Below are positions 23,027-32,578 of a DNA stretch of 34,240 nt, piece after piece; the stretch's first letter is position 1, and each line of letters begins with the position of its first letter. The notes under the pieces are model-generated. The model did not search any database. It had not been told where the DNA came from and saw nothing but the letters and a program-made list of their open reading frames with translations. The DNA comes from Bacteroidia bacterium. GTDB taxonomy: Bacteria > Bacteroidota > Bacteroidia > Bacteroidales > UBA932. A program made the position numbers and the translations under genes. The stretch spans positions 1 to 34,240 of the forward strand of contig JAUMVX010000025.1 of NCBI GenBank assembly GCA_030529945.1. Reading direction: 5' to 3'.

Positions 23027-23887
23027 ATGAGACAGTTAAAGATTACGAAATCCATCACTAATCGCGAAAGCGCCTCTCTGGACAAGTACCTCCAGGAGAT
23101 CGGCCGCGAGGAGCTTGTGTCCCCGGAAGAGGAGGTGGAACTCGCGCAGCGCATCCGCAAGGGTGACGAGGCGGCTCTCGAAAAGCTCACCCGCGCCAAT
23201 CTGCGCTTCGTGGTTTCGGTGGCGAAGCAGTATCAGAATCAGGGACTCAGCCTCCCGGACCTCATAAACGAGGGGAATCTCGGCCTGATCAAGGCTGCTG
23301 AGAAGTTCGACGAGACCAGAGGTTTCAAATTCATATCCTATGCCGTGTGGTGGATCCGCCAGAGCATACTTCAGGCCCTTGCCGAACAGTCCAGAATCGT
23401 GCGGCTGCCTCTGAACCAGGTAGGTTCCCTGAACAAGATTAACAAGGCCCTCAGCAAATTTATGCAGGAGAACGAGCGTCAGCCTTCTAACGAAGAACTC
23501 GCCGAAATGATAGAGGTCCCTAAGGACAAGATAGCCGACACCCTCAGGGTTTCCGGCCGCCACGTGTCCGTGGACGCCCCTTTCGTGGAGGGAGAGGACA
23601 ACAGCCTGTTGGACGTGCTGCCTAATGATGACTCCCCGTCGGCGGACCGCGGACTCGTGAACGAGTCGCTAAGCACCGAAATCGACCGGGCACTGCAGAT
23701 ACTGACCCCGCGCGAGAGGGAGATCATAAAGAGTTTCTTCGGCATCGGCTGTCAGGAGATGACCCTCGAGGAGATCGGCGAGAGGCTGGACCTTACTCGC
23801 GAAAGAGTACGTCAGATAAAGGAAAAGGCGATCCGCAAGCTCAAGAAGCCGAGCGCCTGTGACCTGCTAAAAGGATATCTCGGATAA
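23027..23887 (+). CDS. rpoD: Primary RNA polymerase sigma factor (RpoD/SigA, Bacteroidota type)
   Basis: A 286-residue group-1 sigma factor. Region 1.2 ([38 protein letters not shown]) begins almost at the N-terminus, so region 1.1 is absent, as is usual in Bacteroidota. Region 2 includes [38 protein letters not shown] and [15 protein letters not shown] for -7 recognition. Region 3 follows. Region 4 ends with the helix-turn-helix [31 protein letters not shown]. The TTTG/TAnnTTTG promoters seen elsewhere in the window are what this class of factor reads. Its stop codon overlaps the argS start by one base, so the two are coupled. An AT-rich stretch lies just upstream of ATG 23027 but no full promoter is clear. 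Confidence 0.96.
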   Translation: MRQLKITKSITNRESASLDKYLQEIGREELVSPEEEVELAQRIRKGDEAALEKLTRANLRFVVSVAKQYQNQGLSLPDLINEGNLGLIKAAEKFDETRGFKFISYAVWWIRQSILQALAEQSRIVRLPLNQVGSLNKINKALSKFMQENERQPSNEELAEMIEVPKDKIADTLRVSGRHVSVDAPFVEGEDNSLLDVLPNDDSPSADRGLVNESLSTEIDRALQILTPREREIIKSFFGIGCQEMTLEEIGERLDLTRERVRQIKEKAIRKLKKPSACDLLKGYLG

Positions 23888-25677
23888 TGACCCCTGAACA
23901 GTTTCTCGCCTCGAAAGCCACAGTGGCCGTAAAGGCGCTTTACGGAGCAGATATTGAGCCGTCCGCACTTCAGGTGACGGCTACCAGAAAAGAATTCGAA
24001 GGGGACTTCACTCTCGTGGTGTTCCCGCTTCTCAAGATATCGCACAGCGCACCCGATGCCACGGGTGCCGCCATCGGAGCCTGGCTCCAGGAGAATGTTC
24101 CGGAGGTGGGTTCCTATAACGTAGTCAAGGGCTTCCTCAATATATGTCTGTCGCAGCTCTACTGGACTGAACTTTTCTCTTCCATCGCCTCCGATCCCTC
24201 TTTCGGACGGCTTCCGTCCACGGGCCGCCGCGTGATGGTGGAGTTCTCTTCCCCGAACACGAACAAGCCCCTGCATCTCGGGCACATCCGAAACAATCTT
24301 CTCGGCTCCTCGGTTTCCGATCTGCTCAAAGCCGCCGGCGAGGACGTGATCAAGGTCACTCTCGTCAACGACCGCGGAGTCCATATCTGCAAGTCGATGT
24401 ACGCCTGGCAGAAATCCTTCCCGGGCGTGACCCCCGAAAGCAGCGGAAAGAAGGGCGACCATCTGGTGGGGGACTGCTACGTGGAGTTCAACCGCATTTA
24501 TAGTGAAGAGGTGAACTCGCTCGTGACCGGCGGAATGAGCGCCGAACAGGCTGCGAAGGAAGCTCCCTGTATGAAGGCCGTCCACGAGATGCTCGTCAAG
24601 TGGGAGCAGGGCGACCCTGAAGTGCGCGCACTGTGGTCGAAGATGAATTCCTGGGTTTTCGCGGGCTTCGACGAGACCTACCGCGCTCTCGGAATCTCCT
24701 TCGACAAGGTCTATTACGAACACGATACCTATCTTCTCGGCAAGGAACTGGTGCAGAGGGGGCTGGATATGGGCGTTCTGGTCCGCGATCCGGACGGCTC
24801 CGTCTGGTGCGACCTTACCGCGGACGGACTGGACCGCAAGCTCCTGCTCCGCAGCGACGGCACCTCGGTCTATATGACGCAGGACCTCGGCACTGCCGAA
24901 AAGCGTTTCTCCGAATTCAATCTCGACTCTCACGTGTATGTGGTCGGTGACGAGCAGAACTATCATTTCCAAGTCCTGAAACTTATCCTCGCCAAGCTGG
25001 GCTTCGACTGGGCCTCCAGAATCTACCACCTTTCTTATGGTATGGTCGAACTCCCGGAAGGCAAGATGAAATCCCGCGAGGGGACCGTGGTGGACGCGGA
25101 TGACCTCATCGAGCAGATGTACAGGGAGGCCAAGTCCACGTCCGAAGAGTCCGGCAAACTGGCCGACGTTTCGGAAGAGGAGAAGGAACGCCTCTTCAGG
25201 ATGATCGGTCTCGGGGCCCTCAAGTACTTCATCCTCAAGGTGGATCCTAAGAAGAAGATGCTCTTCAACCCTAAGGAGTCCATCGATTTCAACGGCAACA
25301 CCGGCCCGTTCATCCAGTACACCCACGCCCGCATCTGTTCCATCCTCCGCAAGGCCGATGCGCAGGGACTTGACCATACCCCAGACGGTATCGGCCCGGA
25401 CACTGAACTCAGCGCCAAGGAGATACGCCTCGTGAAAATATTGAACGGCTACCCGCAGAAAGTCGCCGATGCCGCCGCGCAGTTCTCTCCGGCCATCATC
25501 GCGAACTTCGCCTACGACCTTGCCAAGGAGTTCAACCAGTACTATCACGAGACAGCCATACTCAAGGAGGAGAACGCCGGAATCAGGCGTTTCCGTCTCG
25601 TGCTGATACAGACCCTCGCTTCGACGCTGCGCTCCGCAATGGGTATCCTGGGCATAGAACTTCCTGAAAGAATGTAA
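23887..25677 (+). CDS. argS: Arginyl-tRNA synthetase
   Basis: A 596-residue class I synthetase that charges tRNA-Arg. The N-terminal additional domain (about 1-110) precedes the catalytic core. The HIGH-type motif is HLGH (130-133) in NTNKPLHLGHIRNN, and the KMSK-type motif is in GKMKSREGTVVDADDL. The C-terminal anticodon-binding helical domain ends IELPERM, close to the usual ArgS ending of LGI-x-PERM. Length is normal. The ATG shares its A with the rpoD stop codon, and the next gene follows closely, so rpoD, argS and the radical SAM gene look like one operon. Confidence 0.97.
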   Translation: MTPEQFLASKATVAVKALYGADIEPSALQVTATRKEFEGDFTLVVFPLLKISHSAPDATGAAIGAWLQENVPEVGSYNVVKGFLNICLSQLYWTELFSSIASDPSFGRLPSTGRRVMVEFSSPNTNKPLHLGHIRNNLLGSSVSDLLKAAGEDVIKVTLVNDRGVHICKSMYAWQKSFPGVTPESSGKKGDHLVGDCYVEFNRIYSEEVNSLVTGGMSAEQAAKEAPCMKAVHEMLVKWEQGDPEVRALWSKMNSWVFAGFDETYRALGISFDKVYYEHDTYLLGKELVQRGLDMGVLVRDPDGSVWCDLTADGLDRKLLLRSDGTSVYMTQDLGTAEKRFSEFNLDSHVYVVGDEQNYHFQVLKLILAKLGFDWASRIYHLSYGMVELPEGKMKSREGTVVDADDLIEQMYREAKSTSEESGKLADVSEEEKERLFRMIGLGALKYFILKVDPKKKMLFNPKESIDFNGNTGPFIQYTHARICSILRKADAQGLDHTPDGIGPDTELSAKEIRLVKILNGYPQKVADAAAQFSPAIIANFAYDLAKEFNQYYHETAILKEENAGIRRFRLVLIQTLASTLRSAMGILGIELPERM

Positions 25678-25702
25678 GATGCCGGGCGGCCAGGAGGCAT
25701 AT

Positions 25703-27412
25703 ATGTTCCCCACTTCCGTGAAGGAAGTCGAGGCCCTCGGCTGGGACTACATCGACATCATCTTCTTCACGGGGGATGCGTTCGTGGACCATCCGTCCTT
25801 CGGTACCGCCTGCATATCGAGGTATCTTCAGAAATTCGGCTATCGCATAGCGGTCGTCCCCCAGCCCAACTGGCGGGACGACCTTCGCGATTTCCGCAAG
25901 CTCGGCGCTCCCCGTCTGTACTTCGCCGTGAACTCCGGCGCGATGGACTCGATGGTGAACCACTACACGGCGGCCAAACGTCTTCGTCACGACGACGCCT
26001 ACACTCCCGACGGCCGTTTCGGCCAGCGCCCGGACTACGCCGTCACCGTCTATACGAAAATCCTGAAGCGGCTGTATCCCGATGTTCCCGTCGTAATAGG
26101 CGGAGTCGAGGCCTCGCTGCGGCGGCTCACCCACTACGACTATTGGCGGGACCGCCTCTTTCCTTCCATTCTGGTGGACAGCGGAGCTGACTGGCTCTGT
26201 TATGGAATGGGCGAGCTGCCGATGCTGGAGATCACCCGCGCGATAGAGTCTCGGCGCTCTCTTCACGAGATGCGCAAGATTCCCCAGTTCGCCTTTTATA
26301 TGAGCGGCGCTTCCTATCCGGCGGACGCGCTGCTTCTGCACTCCTACGAGCACTGCCTGTCCGACGGAAGGGCTTTCGCCGAGAATTTCAACCTCATCGA
26401 GACCCACGCGAATATGCTGCACCCTTCGGTAATAGTCGAGCCTTCCGGGCAGGGCTATGTGCAGGTGAATCCGCCCTATCCTCCGGCGGACACGCAGACG
26501 ATGGACTCGTTCTGGGACCTGCCTTTCACCAAGCTTCCGCATCCGCGCTACCGGGGGAAGAGGATACCGGCCTACGATATGATAAAGTATTCGGTAACAA
26601 CGCACCGGGGCTGCTTCGGAGGCTGTAACTTCTGCACCATCGCCGCCCATCAGGGCAAATTCATACAGTCGCGCTCCGAGGAGAACATCCTGTGGGAAGT
26701 GCGCGCTCTGCCTTCGCTCCCCGGCTTCGCCGGCAACATTTCCGATCTGGGGGCCCCTACGGCCAATATGTACGGAATGCACGGTCGCAATCTTGAACTC
26801 TGCGAGAAGTGCCGCCGCAAGTCCTGTCTTTTCCCGCTGCCCTGCAGGAATCTGGACCGCTCCCACGCGCGTCTTCTGAAACTGTATGACGATGTCCTGA
26901 AAGTGAAGGGGATAAAGCACGCCTATGTGGGAAGCGGCATCCGTTATGACCTCTTCCTGACCGAGGACGGCTTCGTGGACGGGACTTCCTGTCCGTATCT
27001 GGAAGAGCTGGTGCTCCGACACTGCTCGGGCCGTCTGAAAGTGGCTCCCGAACATACCGAAGACAAGGTTCTGTATTATATGGGCAAGCCGTCGTTCCGG
27101 CTCTTCGAGCGTCTGAGGACGGAATTCGACAGGATAGTCCGCAAGGCGGGAGTCCGCACCGAACTCGTGCCCTACTTCATCTCCTCCCATCCCGGCTGCA
27201 CGATGAAGGATATGGAGCATCTTGCCTCGAATCCGGCCCTGAAGGGCATCTGGATGGAGCAGGTACAGGATTTTACGCCGACTCCGATGACCGTCTCCTC
27301 GGTTATGTTCTACACCGGAATCGACCCCCGGACGATGAAGCCGGTCTTCACTGAAAGGGACCCGGAGAAGAAAAGGAGACAGAAGTCGTTTTTTTTCAGA
27401 AAAAAAAGATGA
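25703..27412 (+). CDS. YgiQ-family radical SAM protein
   Basis: A 569-residue radical SAM enzyme of unknown reaction. An N-terminal YgiQ-type domain (FPTSVKEVEALGWDYIDIIFFTGDAFVDHPSFG) precedes the SAM core. The cluster motif is CFGGCNFC, and the TTHRGCFGG context is typical of the family. The C-terminal part keeps conserved blocks such as GSGIRYDL, APEHTED and SSHPGC. I chose ATG 25703: AGGAGG lies six bases upstream and family members open with MF-x-PT. An ATG at 25679, directly after the argS stop, would add eight residues. It is likely cotranscribed with rpoD and argS. The C-terminus is short and lysine-rich, unlike some longer YgiQ proteins. Confidence 0.92.
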   Translation: MFPTSVKEVEALGWDYIDIIFFTGDAFVDHPSFGTACISRYLQKFGYRIAVVPQPNWRDDLRDFRKLGAPRLYFAVNSGAMDSMVNHYTAAKRLRHDDAYTPDGRFGQRPDYAVTVYTKILKRLYPDVPVVIGGVEASLRRLTHYDYWRDRLFPSILVDSGADWLCYGMGELPMLEITRAIESRRSLHEMRKIPQFAFYMSGASYPADALLLHSYEHCLSDGRAFAENFNLIETHANMLHPSVIVEPSGQGYVQVNPPYPPADTQTMDSFWDLPFTKLPHPRYRGKRIPAYDMIKYSVTTHRGCFGGCNFCTIAAHQGKFIQSRSEENILWEVRALPSLPGFAGNISDLGAPTANMYGMHGRNLELCEKCRRKSCLFPLPCRNLDRSHARLLKLYDDVLKVKGIKHAYVGSGIRYDLFLTEDGFVDGTSCPYLEELVLRHCSGRLKVAPEHTEDKVLYYMGKPSFRLFERLRTEFDRIVRKAGVRTELVPYFISSHPGCTMKDMEHLASNPALKGIWMEQVQDFTPTPMTVSSVMFYTGIDPRTMKPVFTERDPEKKRRQKSFFFRKKR

Positions 27413-27439
27413 ATTCTTGTGTGTGATTAGTTTTTGTCC

Positions 27440-27447
27440 TATTATTG
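27440..27447 (+). promoter_or_regulatory. Possible -7 element of the small acidic protein / CLC unit
   Basis: TATTATTG has one mismatch to TAnnTTTG, and a TCTTG-type -33 candidate lies about 20 bases upstream. It would start transcription near 27454, just before ATG 27460. Confidence 0.35.
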
Positions 27448-27459
27448 CACCCGAAAACA

Positions 27460-27843
27460 ATGACACCTATGAAACAGATAGACACCAGAAGACGTCACGT
27501 GGTAAGCTACGAGAATATGTCCGAAACGGTCGCTGCGGCGTTTAACGCCAAGTATCCCAAAGGATTCAACGACTATCTCCAGGACCTTACCAGATATACC
27601 AAGCCGGACGGGACGCCATTCTACGCCGTGACCATAGAATTCCCCGATTCCATTTACCTTGTGAAGATAAAGGTGAAGACTGACGATATGGACGATATCG
27701 AAAGGTGGCTCGAAGGAGAGGAAGAGGCTGAGGAAAGCCAGGTTACGGGCGCTGCGGAAAGCACCCACGAGGGTGACGCCCTGCCGGACGACAATATTTC
27801 CCAATACGGAGCCGAAGAAGATTCCTCGGACGGGGACGTATGA
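27460..27843 (+). CDS. Small acidic protein of unknown function, coupled to the CLC gene
   Basis: About 127 residues. The N-terminal 80 residues look folded (ETVAAAFNAKYPKGFNDYLQDLTRYTKPDGTPFYAVTIEFPDSIYLVKIKVK). The tail is strongly acidic (DDMDDIERWLEGEEEAEE..., ending EEDSSDGDV). No signal peptide or membrane segment is visible. I do not recognise the family, although the first half slightly recalls small PepSY-like or regulatory proteins. The stop codon overlaps the CLC start by four bases (27840-27843), implying translational coupling and a possible partner or modulator role. ATG 27460 and ATG 27469 are both possible starts; an earlier TTG overlaps the putative promoter and was not used. 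Confidence 0.8.
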   Translation: MTPMKQIDTRRRHVVSYENMSETVAAAFNAKYPKGFNDYLQDLTRYTKPDGTPFYAVTIEFPDSIYLVKIKVKTDDMDDIERWLEGEEEAEESQVTGAAESTHEGDALPDDNISQYGAEEDSSDGDV

Positions 27844-29576
27844 CCTTCCCCAAACTGTCCCCGCGGAACAGACTCCTCGCCCTTGCCTTGCTTACAGGAT
27901 GCCTGTCGGGCGGTGCGGCCGTGCTGCTGCACTTTCTGATATCTCTGATAAAGACGGCTGCGGACGGGGTCTTTTCCTTTATTCCGGGGCGTTGGCAGTG
28001 GCTGGTGCTTCCGGGAGTCGGGATGCTCATATCTTTACTGATAGTAAAGTATCTGGTCCGTGACAATATAAGCCACGGAGTGACCAAGGTTCTCCAGGCC
28101 ATATCGAACAAGCAGTGCTTCATAAAGGCGCATAATTTATGGTCTTCGATGGTAACGAGCGCCGTGACCATCGGACTCGGCGGTTCTGTGGGAGCCGAGG
28201 CTCCGATAGTCTATACCGGGGCGGCGATCGGCTCGAATCTGGGAAGACGCTTCGGGCTGAGCTACAGGCAGATGACCATTCTGCTGGGCTGCGGTGCGGC
28301 CGGTGCGCTCGCCGGAATCTTCAAGGCCCCTCTCGCGGGCGTGCTCTTCACGATGGAGATTCTGCTCTTCAATATCTCGATGTCCTCCCTTATGCCGCTG
28401 CTGCTTTCCACCGTGGCCGCGGCTACGGTAGCCTATATCTTCACGGGTCCGGAAGCCGAGTTCGCAGCCGCGATCGTTCCTTTCCGCATATCGAATTTCC
28501 CTTTCTACTGCATTCTGGGAGGCTTTTGCGGACTGTTTTCGGTGTTTTTCGTCCGCTGTACTCTCTGGCTTGAGGACCGTGCGGCGAAGGTAGCCGGCGC
28601 ATACAGGAAATGGGCCGTATGCGCAGTGGCGCTCGGACTTCTCATCTTTCTCTTCCCGCCTCTGTACGGCGAGGGTTATGACTGGGTCCGTATGCTGCTC
28701 AGCGGCGGCGATCCGGATTTTTCGGATGTCACGCTGCTGTCTTTCCTCACCCGCTCACCCTGGGGGATAGTGCTTTTCTTCGCTCTGGTGATGCTGCTGA
28801 AGGTGTTCTCTATGACCTTCACGAATGCCGGCGGGGGAGTCGGCGGCACTTTCGGACCGACCCTTTTCGTGGGGGCCATAGCGGGCTTCGTGATAGCCAG
28901 GGTGCTGAATCTGTGCGGAACTGATGTCCCGGAATCCAATTTCGTATTGGCCGGAATGGCCGCTATGATGGCGGGTGTGATGCAGGCTCCGCTGACCGCG
29001 ATCTTCCTTATCGCCGAGATGACGGGGGGCTATGAACTTTTCCTTCCGCTGATTCTGACTGCGGCGCTCTCTTTCGGAACTACGAGAATTTTCGAGAAAT
29101 ACTCCATTTATACCAAGCGTATCGCTCAGACGGGCGAGCTGCTCACTCACGACAGCGACCAGGCGGTGCTCACGCTTATGAGTCTGAATGAACTGGTCAG
29201 CGACAAGTATCCGAGGATTTCGCCGGACGCGAAGCTTGGCGATGTGGTGCGGGTGCTCAAGTCCAGCAGCGCACAGGTCTATGCCGTGGTGGATTCCGCC
29301 GGGCTTTTCTGCGGTCAGGTGACTCTGGACAACATCCACCGGCTGGCTTTCCGGACGGACAAGTATAACACTCTGCCGGTCAGGAGTTTTATGGAAGAGC
29401 CTAAGGCTTTCATCTACGCTGACGACAAGATGGACACGGTTATGGACAAGTTCGACAAGACGGGAGCCTGGAGGCTGCCGGTATTGACCGAGAACCGCAG
29501 GTATCTCGGTTACGCCTCGCGCTCGCGCATCCTGACGGCGTATCGCGAGAAGCTCAGGGATTTTTCGCAGGATTGA
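27840..29576 (+). CDS. CLC-family chloride channel/transporter with CBS domain pair
   Basis: A 578-residue membrane protein. The CLC pore motifs are present: NISHG (76-80, central Ser loop), GSVGAEAP (115-122, with gating Glu120), an AGIFKAPLAGVLFTMEIL segment (158-175), and GGGVGGTFGPTLFVGA (331-346). The C-terminal CBS pair (about 445-570) is cytoplasmic and may bind nucleotides. In the exchanger E. coli ClcA an internal proton-carrying Glu follows the segment LFIIE. Here the matching residue is Ile174, after Glu173, a change seen in channel-type CLC proteins, so chloride channel rather than H+/Cl- exchange is possible. It is coupled to the small acidic gene upstream. Confidence 0.92.
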   Translation: MTFPKLSPRNRLLALALLTGCLSGGAAVLLHFLISLIKTAADGVFSFIPGRWQWLVLPGVGMLISLLIVKYLVRDNISHGVTKVLQAISNKQCFIKAHNLWSSMVTSAVTIGLGGSVGAEAPIVYTGAAIGSNLGRRFGLSYRQMTILLGCGAAGALAGIFKAPLAGVLFTMEILLFNISMSSLMPLLLSTVAAATVAYIFTGPEAEFAAAIVPFRISNFPFYCILGGFCGLFSVFFVRCTLWLEDRAAKVAGAYRKWAVCAVALGLLIFLFPPLYGEGYDWVRMLLSGGDPDFSDVTLLSFLTRSPWGIVLFFALVMLLKVFSMTFTNAGGGVGGTFGPTLFVGAIAGFVIARVLNLCGTDVPESNFVLAGMAAMMAGVMQAPLTAIFLIAEMTGGYELFLPLILTAALSFGTTRIFEKYSIYTKRIAQTGELLTHDSDQAVLTLMSLNELVSDKYPRISPDAKLGDVVRVLKSSSAQVYAVVDSAGLFCGQVTLDNIHRLAFRTDKYNTLPVRSFMEEPKAFIYADDKMDTVMDKFDKTGAWRLPVLTENRRYLGYASRSRILTAYREKLRDFSQD

Positions 29577-29672
29577 CGCCGGGCCCTCGCCGGACGCTGG
29601 AGGACAGCTTCGAGCTTCGCGGCGGGCAGGAGGTAGAAGGACATTCCGATTGGCCGCAAGGCCGTATATAAT

Positions 29673-31820
29673 ATGGCTATGAAAGAAATATATATCAGGT
29701 ACATCGCCGGAGCGATGGATGTAAAGGATTGGCAGATAGAGAATTGTGCGACTCTATTCGAGGAGGGCGACACGATTCCGTTCATCTGCCGCTACCGCAA
29801 GGAGCGCACCGGCGGGCTGGATGACGCCGAAGTCGCGGAAGTGCGGCATTGGTACGATGTGTTCGCCGAGATGGAAAAACGCAAGACGACGATTCTGGAG
29901 ACCATCGCTGCGCAGGGCGGATTGACTGATGAATTGCGCTCTGCCATAGAGACTTGCGTGGATTCAGCGATGCTGGAGGACCTGTATCTGCCTTATCGTC
30001 CTAAGCGGCGCACGAGGGCGACCGCCGCGAAGGAGGCGGGACTGGAGCCGCTCGCCGATCTGATGTACGGAGTGAAACTGAAGGATCCTGCTCCCGAGGC
30101 GCGCAAGTATCTGAACGACAAGGTCTCCACTGTGGAGGATGCTCTCGCGGGAGCGCGCGATATCATAGCTGAGAGGCTCAGCGAGACGGCCTCGGTGCGC
30201 GAGACCCTGCGCTCGATTTTCCGCACGCGCAAGGTGGTTTCGAAAGCCGCCAAGGCTGCGAAGACCGATCCGGAGGCCGCCGCGAAGTACCGCTCCTATT
30301 TCTCCTTCTCGATGCCCCTGTCGAGGATTCCGTCGCATAATCTGCTGGCGATGCTCCGCGCCGAGAACGAAGGTTTTCTCAGCGTCAGCATCGATGCCGA
30401 CCCCGAGAAATGCGGGGCGAAAATCTATTACGATTTCTGCAAATCAGCTTCATATCCGTCCCCGGCTCTCGCCTCGCAGCTGCATCTGGCCTTCGACGAT
30501 GCGTACAAGCGTCTGCTGGAGCCTTCCATAAGAGGTGAGATTCTGAAGGAAGCTAAACGCCGGGCGGACATTGAGTCCATAAACGTGTTCGGTGAGAACC
30601 TGCGGCAGCTTCTGCTTTCCGCACCTCTGGGGCAGAAGAGGGTGCTGGCCATAGACCCGGGCTTCCGCAACGGCTGCAAGACGGTCTGTCTGGACGAGCA
30701 GGGGAGACTCCTGCATCACGAGATTATTTTCCCGCATCCTCCTCAGAATGAGAAGGTAAAGTCCATAATGGCCATTGGCTCGATGGTGGAGAAGTACGGG
30801 ATTCAGGCCATAGCTGTGGGTAACGGGACCGCGAGCCGGGAGACCGAGGATTTCCTGCGCAAGGTGCATCTGCCGGTAGGCTGCAAGGTCTGGACGGTCA
30901 GCGAGGACGGCGCGTCGATCTATTCCGCGTCGGAGGTCGCCAGAGCGGAGTTTCCGGACGAGGATGTCACGGTGCGCGGCGCGGTGTCCATAGGACGCCG
31001 TCTGACGGACCCTCTCTCCGAGCTGGTGAAAATAGACCCCAAGTCTCTGGGAGTCGGTCAATATCAACACGATGTGGACCAGGGTCTGCTCCGCGAGAAA
31101 CTCGACAACGTGGTCTCTTTCTGCGTGAACAGCGTAGGCGTGAACCTGAACACCGCCAGCCCGTACCTGCTGAGCTACGTTTCAGGCATAGGGCCCGCTC
31201 TCGCGGCCAATATTGTTTCCTACCGCGCCGAGAACGGAGCGTTCGCGTCACGCTCCGAGCTGCGCAAGGTCCCGCGTCTGGGGGCCAAGGCCTTCGAGCA
31301 GTGCGCCGGCTTTCTGCGCATTTCGGGCGCGGCGAATCCGCTGGACAATTCCGCGGTGCATCCCGAGTGCTACCACATAGTGGACAGGATGGCCGCGGAC
31401 CTCGGTATGCCGGTCTCGGCCCTTGTGGGCAATGCCTCCGCGTGTGAGCGCATCGATGCTTCCAAGTATGTGGAGGGCGATTTCGGCCTGCCTACCATAA
31501 ACGATATCATCCGCGAGCTGGCCAAGCCAGGGCGCGACCCGCGCGAGAGCGCCGAGGAGTTCGAGTTCGCTCAGGATGTGCGCAGTCTCGAAGACCTGCA
31601 CCCGGGGATGGAACTTCCGGGCATAGTGACGAACATCACGAATTTCGGAGCCTTCGTGGACATAGGTCTGCACGAAAACGGACTCATACACGTTTCGCAG
31701 ATGGGTGTGAGGGGTCACGCAGACCCGTCCAGGATTCTGAAACTCCACCAGAGGATACGCGTCAGCGTGCTCGACGTCGATACCGGGCGCGGCCGCATCT
31801 CGCTCAGACTGCTGAAGTAG
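29673..31820 (+). CDS. tex: Tex-family RNA-binding transcription accessory protein
   Basis: A 715-residue nucleic-acid-binding protein. The N-terminal helical Tex domain is followed by a YqgF-type RNase-H-like fold beginning RVLAIDPGFRNGCKTVCLDE near residue 322. A helix-hairpin-helix module follows (about 493-551, with LSYVSGIGPALAANIVSYR). A C-terminal S1 RNA-binding domain completes it (about 643-715, with GIVTNITNFGAFVDIGLHENGLIHVSQM). These match the family in order and length. Tex proteins act in transcription and in stress and toxin expression; the mechanism is not clear. The 3' end overlaps the convergent glycosyltransferase gene by 17 bases (31804-31820). The ATG three codons later is an equally possible start. 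Confidence 0.95.
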   Translation: MAMKEIYIRYIAGAMDVKDWQIENCATLFEEGDTIPFICRYRKERTGGLDDAEVAEVRHWYDVFAEMEKRKTTILETIAAQGGLTDELRSAIETCVDSAMLEDLYLPYRPKRRTRATAAKEAGLEPLADLMYGVKLKDPAPEARKYLNDKVSTVEDALAGARDIIAERLSETASVRETLRSIFRTRKVVSKAAKAAKTDPEAAAKYRSYFSFSMPLSRIPSHNLLAMLRAENEGFLSVSIDADPEKCGAKIYYDFCKSASYPSPALASQLHLAFDDAYKRLLEPSIRGEILKEAKRRADIESINVFGENLRQLLLSAPLGQKRVLAIDPGFRNGCKTVCLDEQGRLLHHEIIFPHPPQNEKVKSIMAIGSMVEKYGIQAIAVGNGTASRETEDFLRKVHLPVGCKVWTVSEDGASIYSASEVARAEFPDEDVTVRGAVSIGRRLTDPLSELVKIDPKSLGVGQYQHDVDQGLLREKLDNVVSFCVNSVGVNLNTASPYLLSYVSGIGPALAANIVSYRAENGAFASRSELRKVPRLGAKAFEQCAGFLRISGAANPLDNSAVHPECYHIVDRMAADLGMPVSALVGNASACERIDASKYVEGDFGLPTINDIIRELAKPGRDPRESAEEFEFAQDVRSLEDLHPGMELPGIVTNITNFGAFVDIGLHENGLIHVSQMGVRGHADPSRILKLHQRIRVSVLDVDTGRGRISLRLLK

Positions 31821-32541
31821 ATGCCGGGCGGATTTTTCGCAGGCGCAGTCCGATGACTCCCCAGAATGCCTCGCCGAAGATGCCGCTGGACATTTTCGAC
31901 GTGCCTTTCGTGCGGTTCACGAAGATGACCGGCACTTCCTCTACCTTGAAGCCCAGACTCACCGCGCTGTACTTCATCTCGATCTGGAAGCCGTAGCCTT
32001 TCATCTTCACGCGGCTCAGGTCTATGGTCTCCAGCACCTTGCGGCTGTAGCACACGAAGCCGGCGGTCGAGTCGTAAATCTTGATTCCCAGCATCTTGCG
32101 AACATACACCGATGCGTAGTAGGACATTATGATGCGGCCTATCGGCCAATTTATGACGCTGATTCCGTGGCAGTAGCGCGAGCCTATGGCCATATCGGCC
32201 CCGCCTTTCGCGCAGGCTTCATAGAGTCTCGGCAGGTCTCCGGGATTGTGCGAGAAATCGGCGTCCATTTCGAAAATATAGTCGTAGCCGTGCTCCAGCG
32301 CCCATTCGAAACCGGTCAGATATGCCGTACCGAGACCGAGTTTGCCGCTGCGGGAGATGATGAATACTCTTCCCTGAAGTTCGTCCATAAGGCCTCTGAC
32401 GATGGATGCGGTCCCGTCAGGCGATGCATCGTCGATTACCAGCACGTCGAAGCCGTCCTGCAGTGAGTTCACGCGCCTGATGATGGCCTCGATGTTTTCC
32501 TTTTCGTTGTAAGTGGGGATGATGACCAGTTTTCTGTCCAT
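31804..32541 (-). CDS. Dolichol-phosphate-mannose-synthase-like GT2 glycosyltransferase
   Basis: A 245-residue cytoplasmic GT-A-fold enzyme. It opens MDRKLVIIPTYNEKENI and carries VIDDASPDGT (35-44), SRSGKLGLGTAYLTGF (63-78), the metal-binding EMDADFSHNP (91-100) and DSTAGF with KGYGFQIEM further on. All are hallmarks of DPM1-type polyprenol-phosphate hexose synthases, which attach a sugar to undecaprenyl phosphate for envelope glycosylation or lipid A modification. No GtrA-type membrane domain is fused, so it resembles soluble DPM1. Its 3' end runs 17 bases into tex. It is divergent from the second glycosyltransferase gene. Confidence 0.92.
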   Translation of the reverse strand: MDRKLVIIPTYNEKENIEAIIRRVNSLQDGFDVLVIDDASPDGTASIVRGLMDELQGRVFIISRSGKLGLGTAYLTGFEWALEHGYDYIFEMDADFSHNPGDLPRLYEACAKGGADMAIGSRYCHGISVINWPIGRIIMSYYASVYVRKMLGIKIYDSTAGFVCYSRKVLETIDLSRVKMKGYGFQIEMKYSAVSLGFKVEEVPVIFVNRTKGTSKMSSGIFGEAFWGVIGLRLRKIRPASTSAV

Positions 32542-32570
32542 TTCGCACGGGTGTTACGTTCTACAAATCA

Positions 32571-32578
32571 CAAAAATA
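32571..32578 (-). promoter_or_regulatory. Candidate -7 element of the DPM1-like gene
   Basis: On the minus strand this reads TATTTTTG, matching TAnnTTTG, about 30 bases before ATG 32541. The surrounding A-rich DNA makes chance matches more likely, and no good -33 is visible. Confidence 0.45.

Noticed and set aside
25583-27466. Minus-strand frame antisense to the radical SAM gene
   Set aside because: A mirror frame of a well-conserved YgiQ-type protein; no motif of its own.
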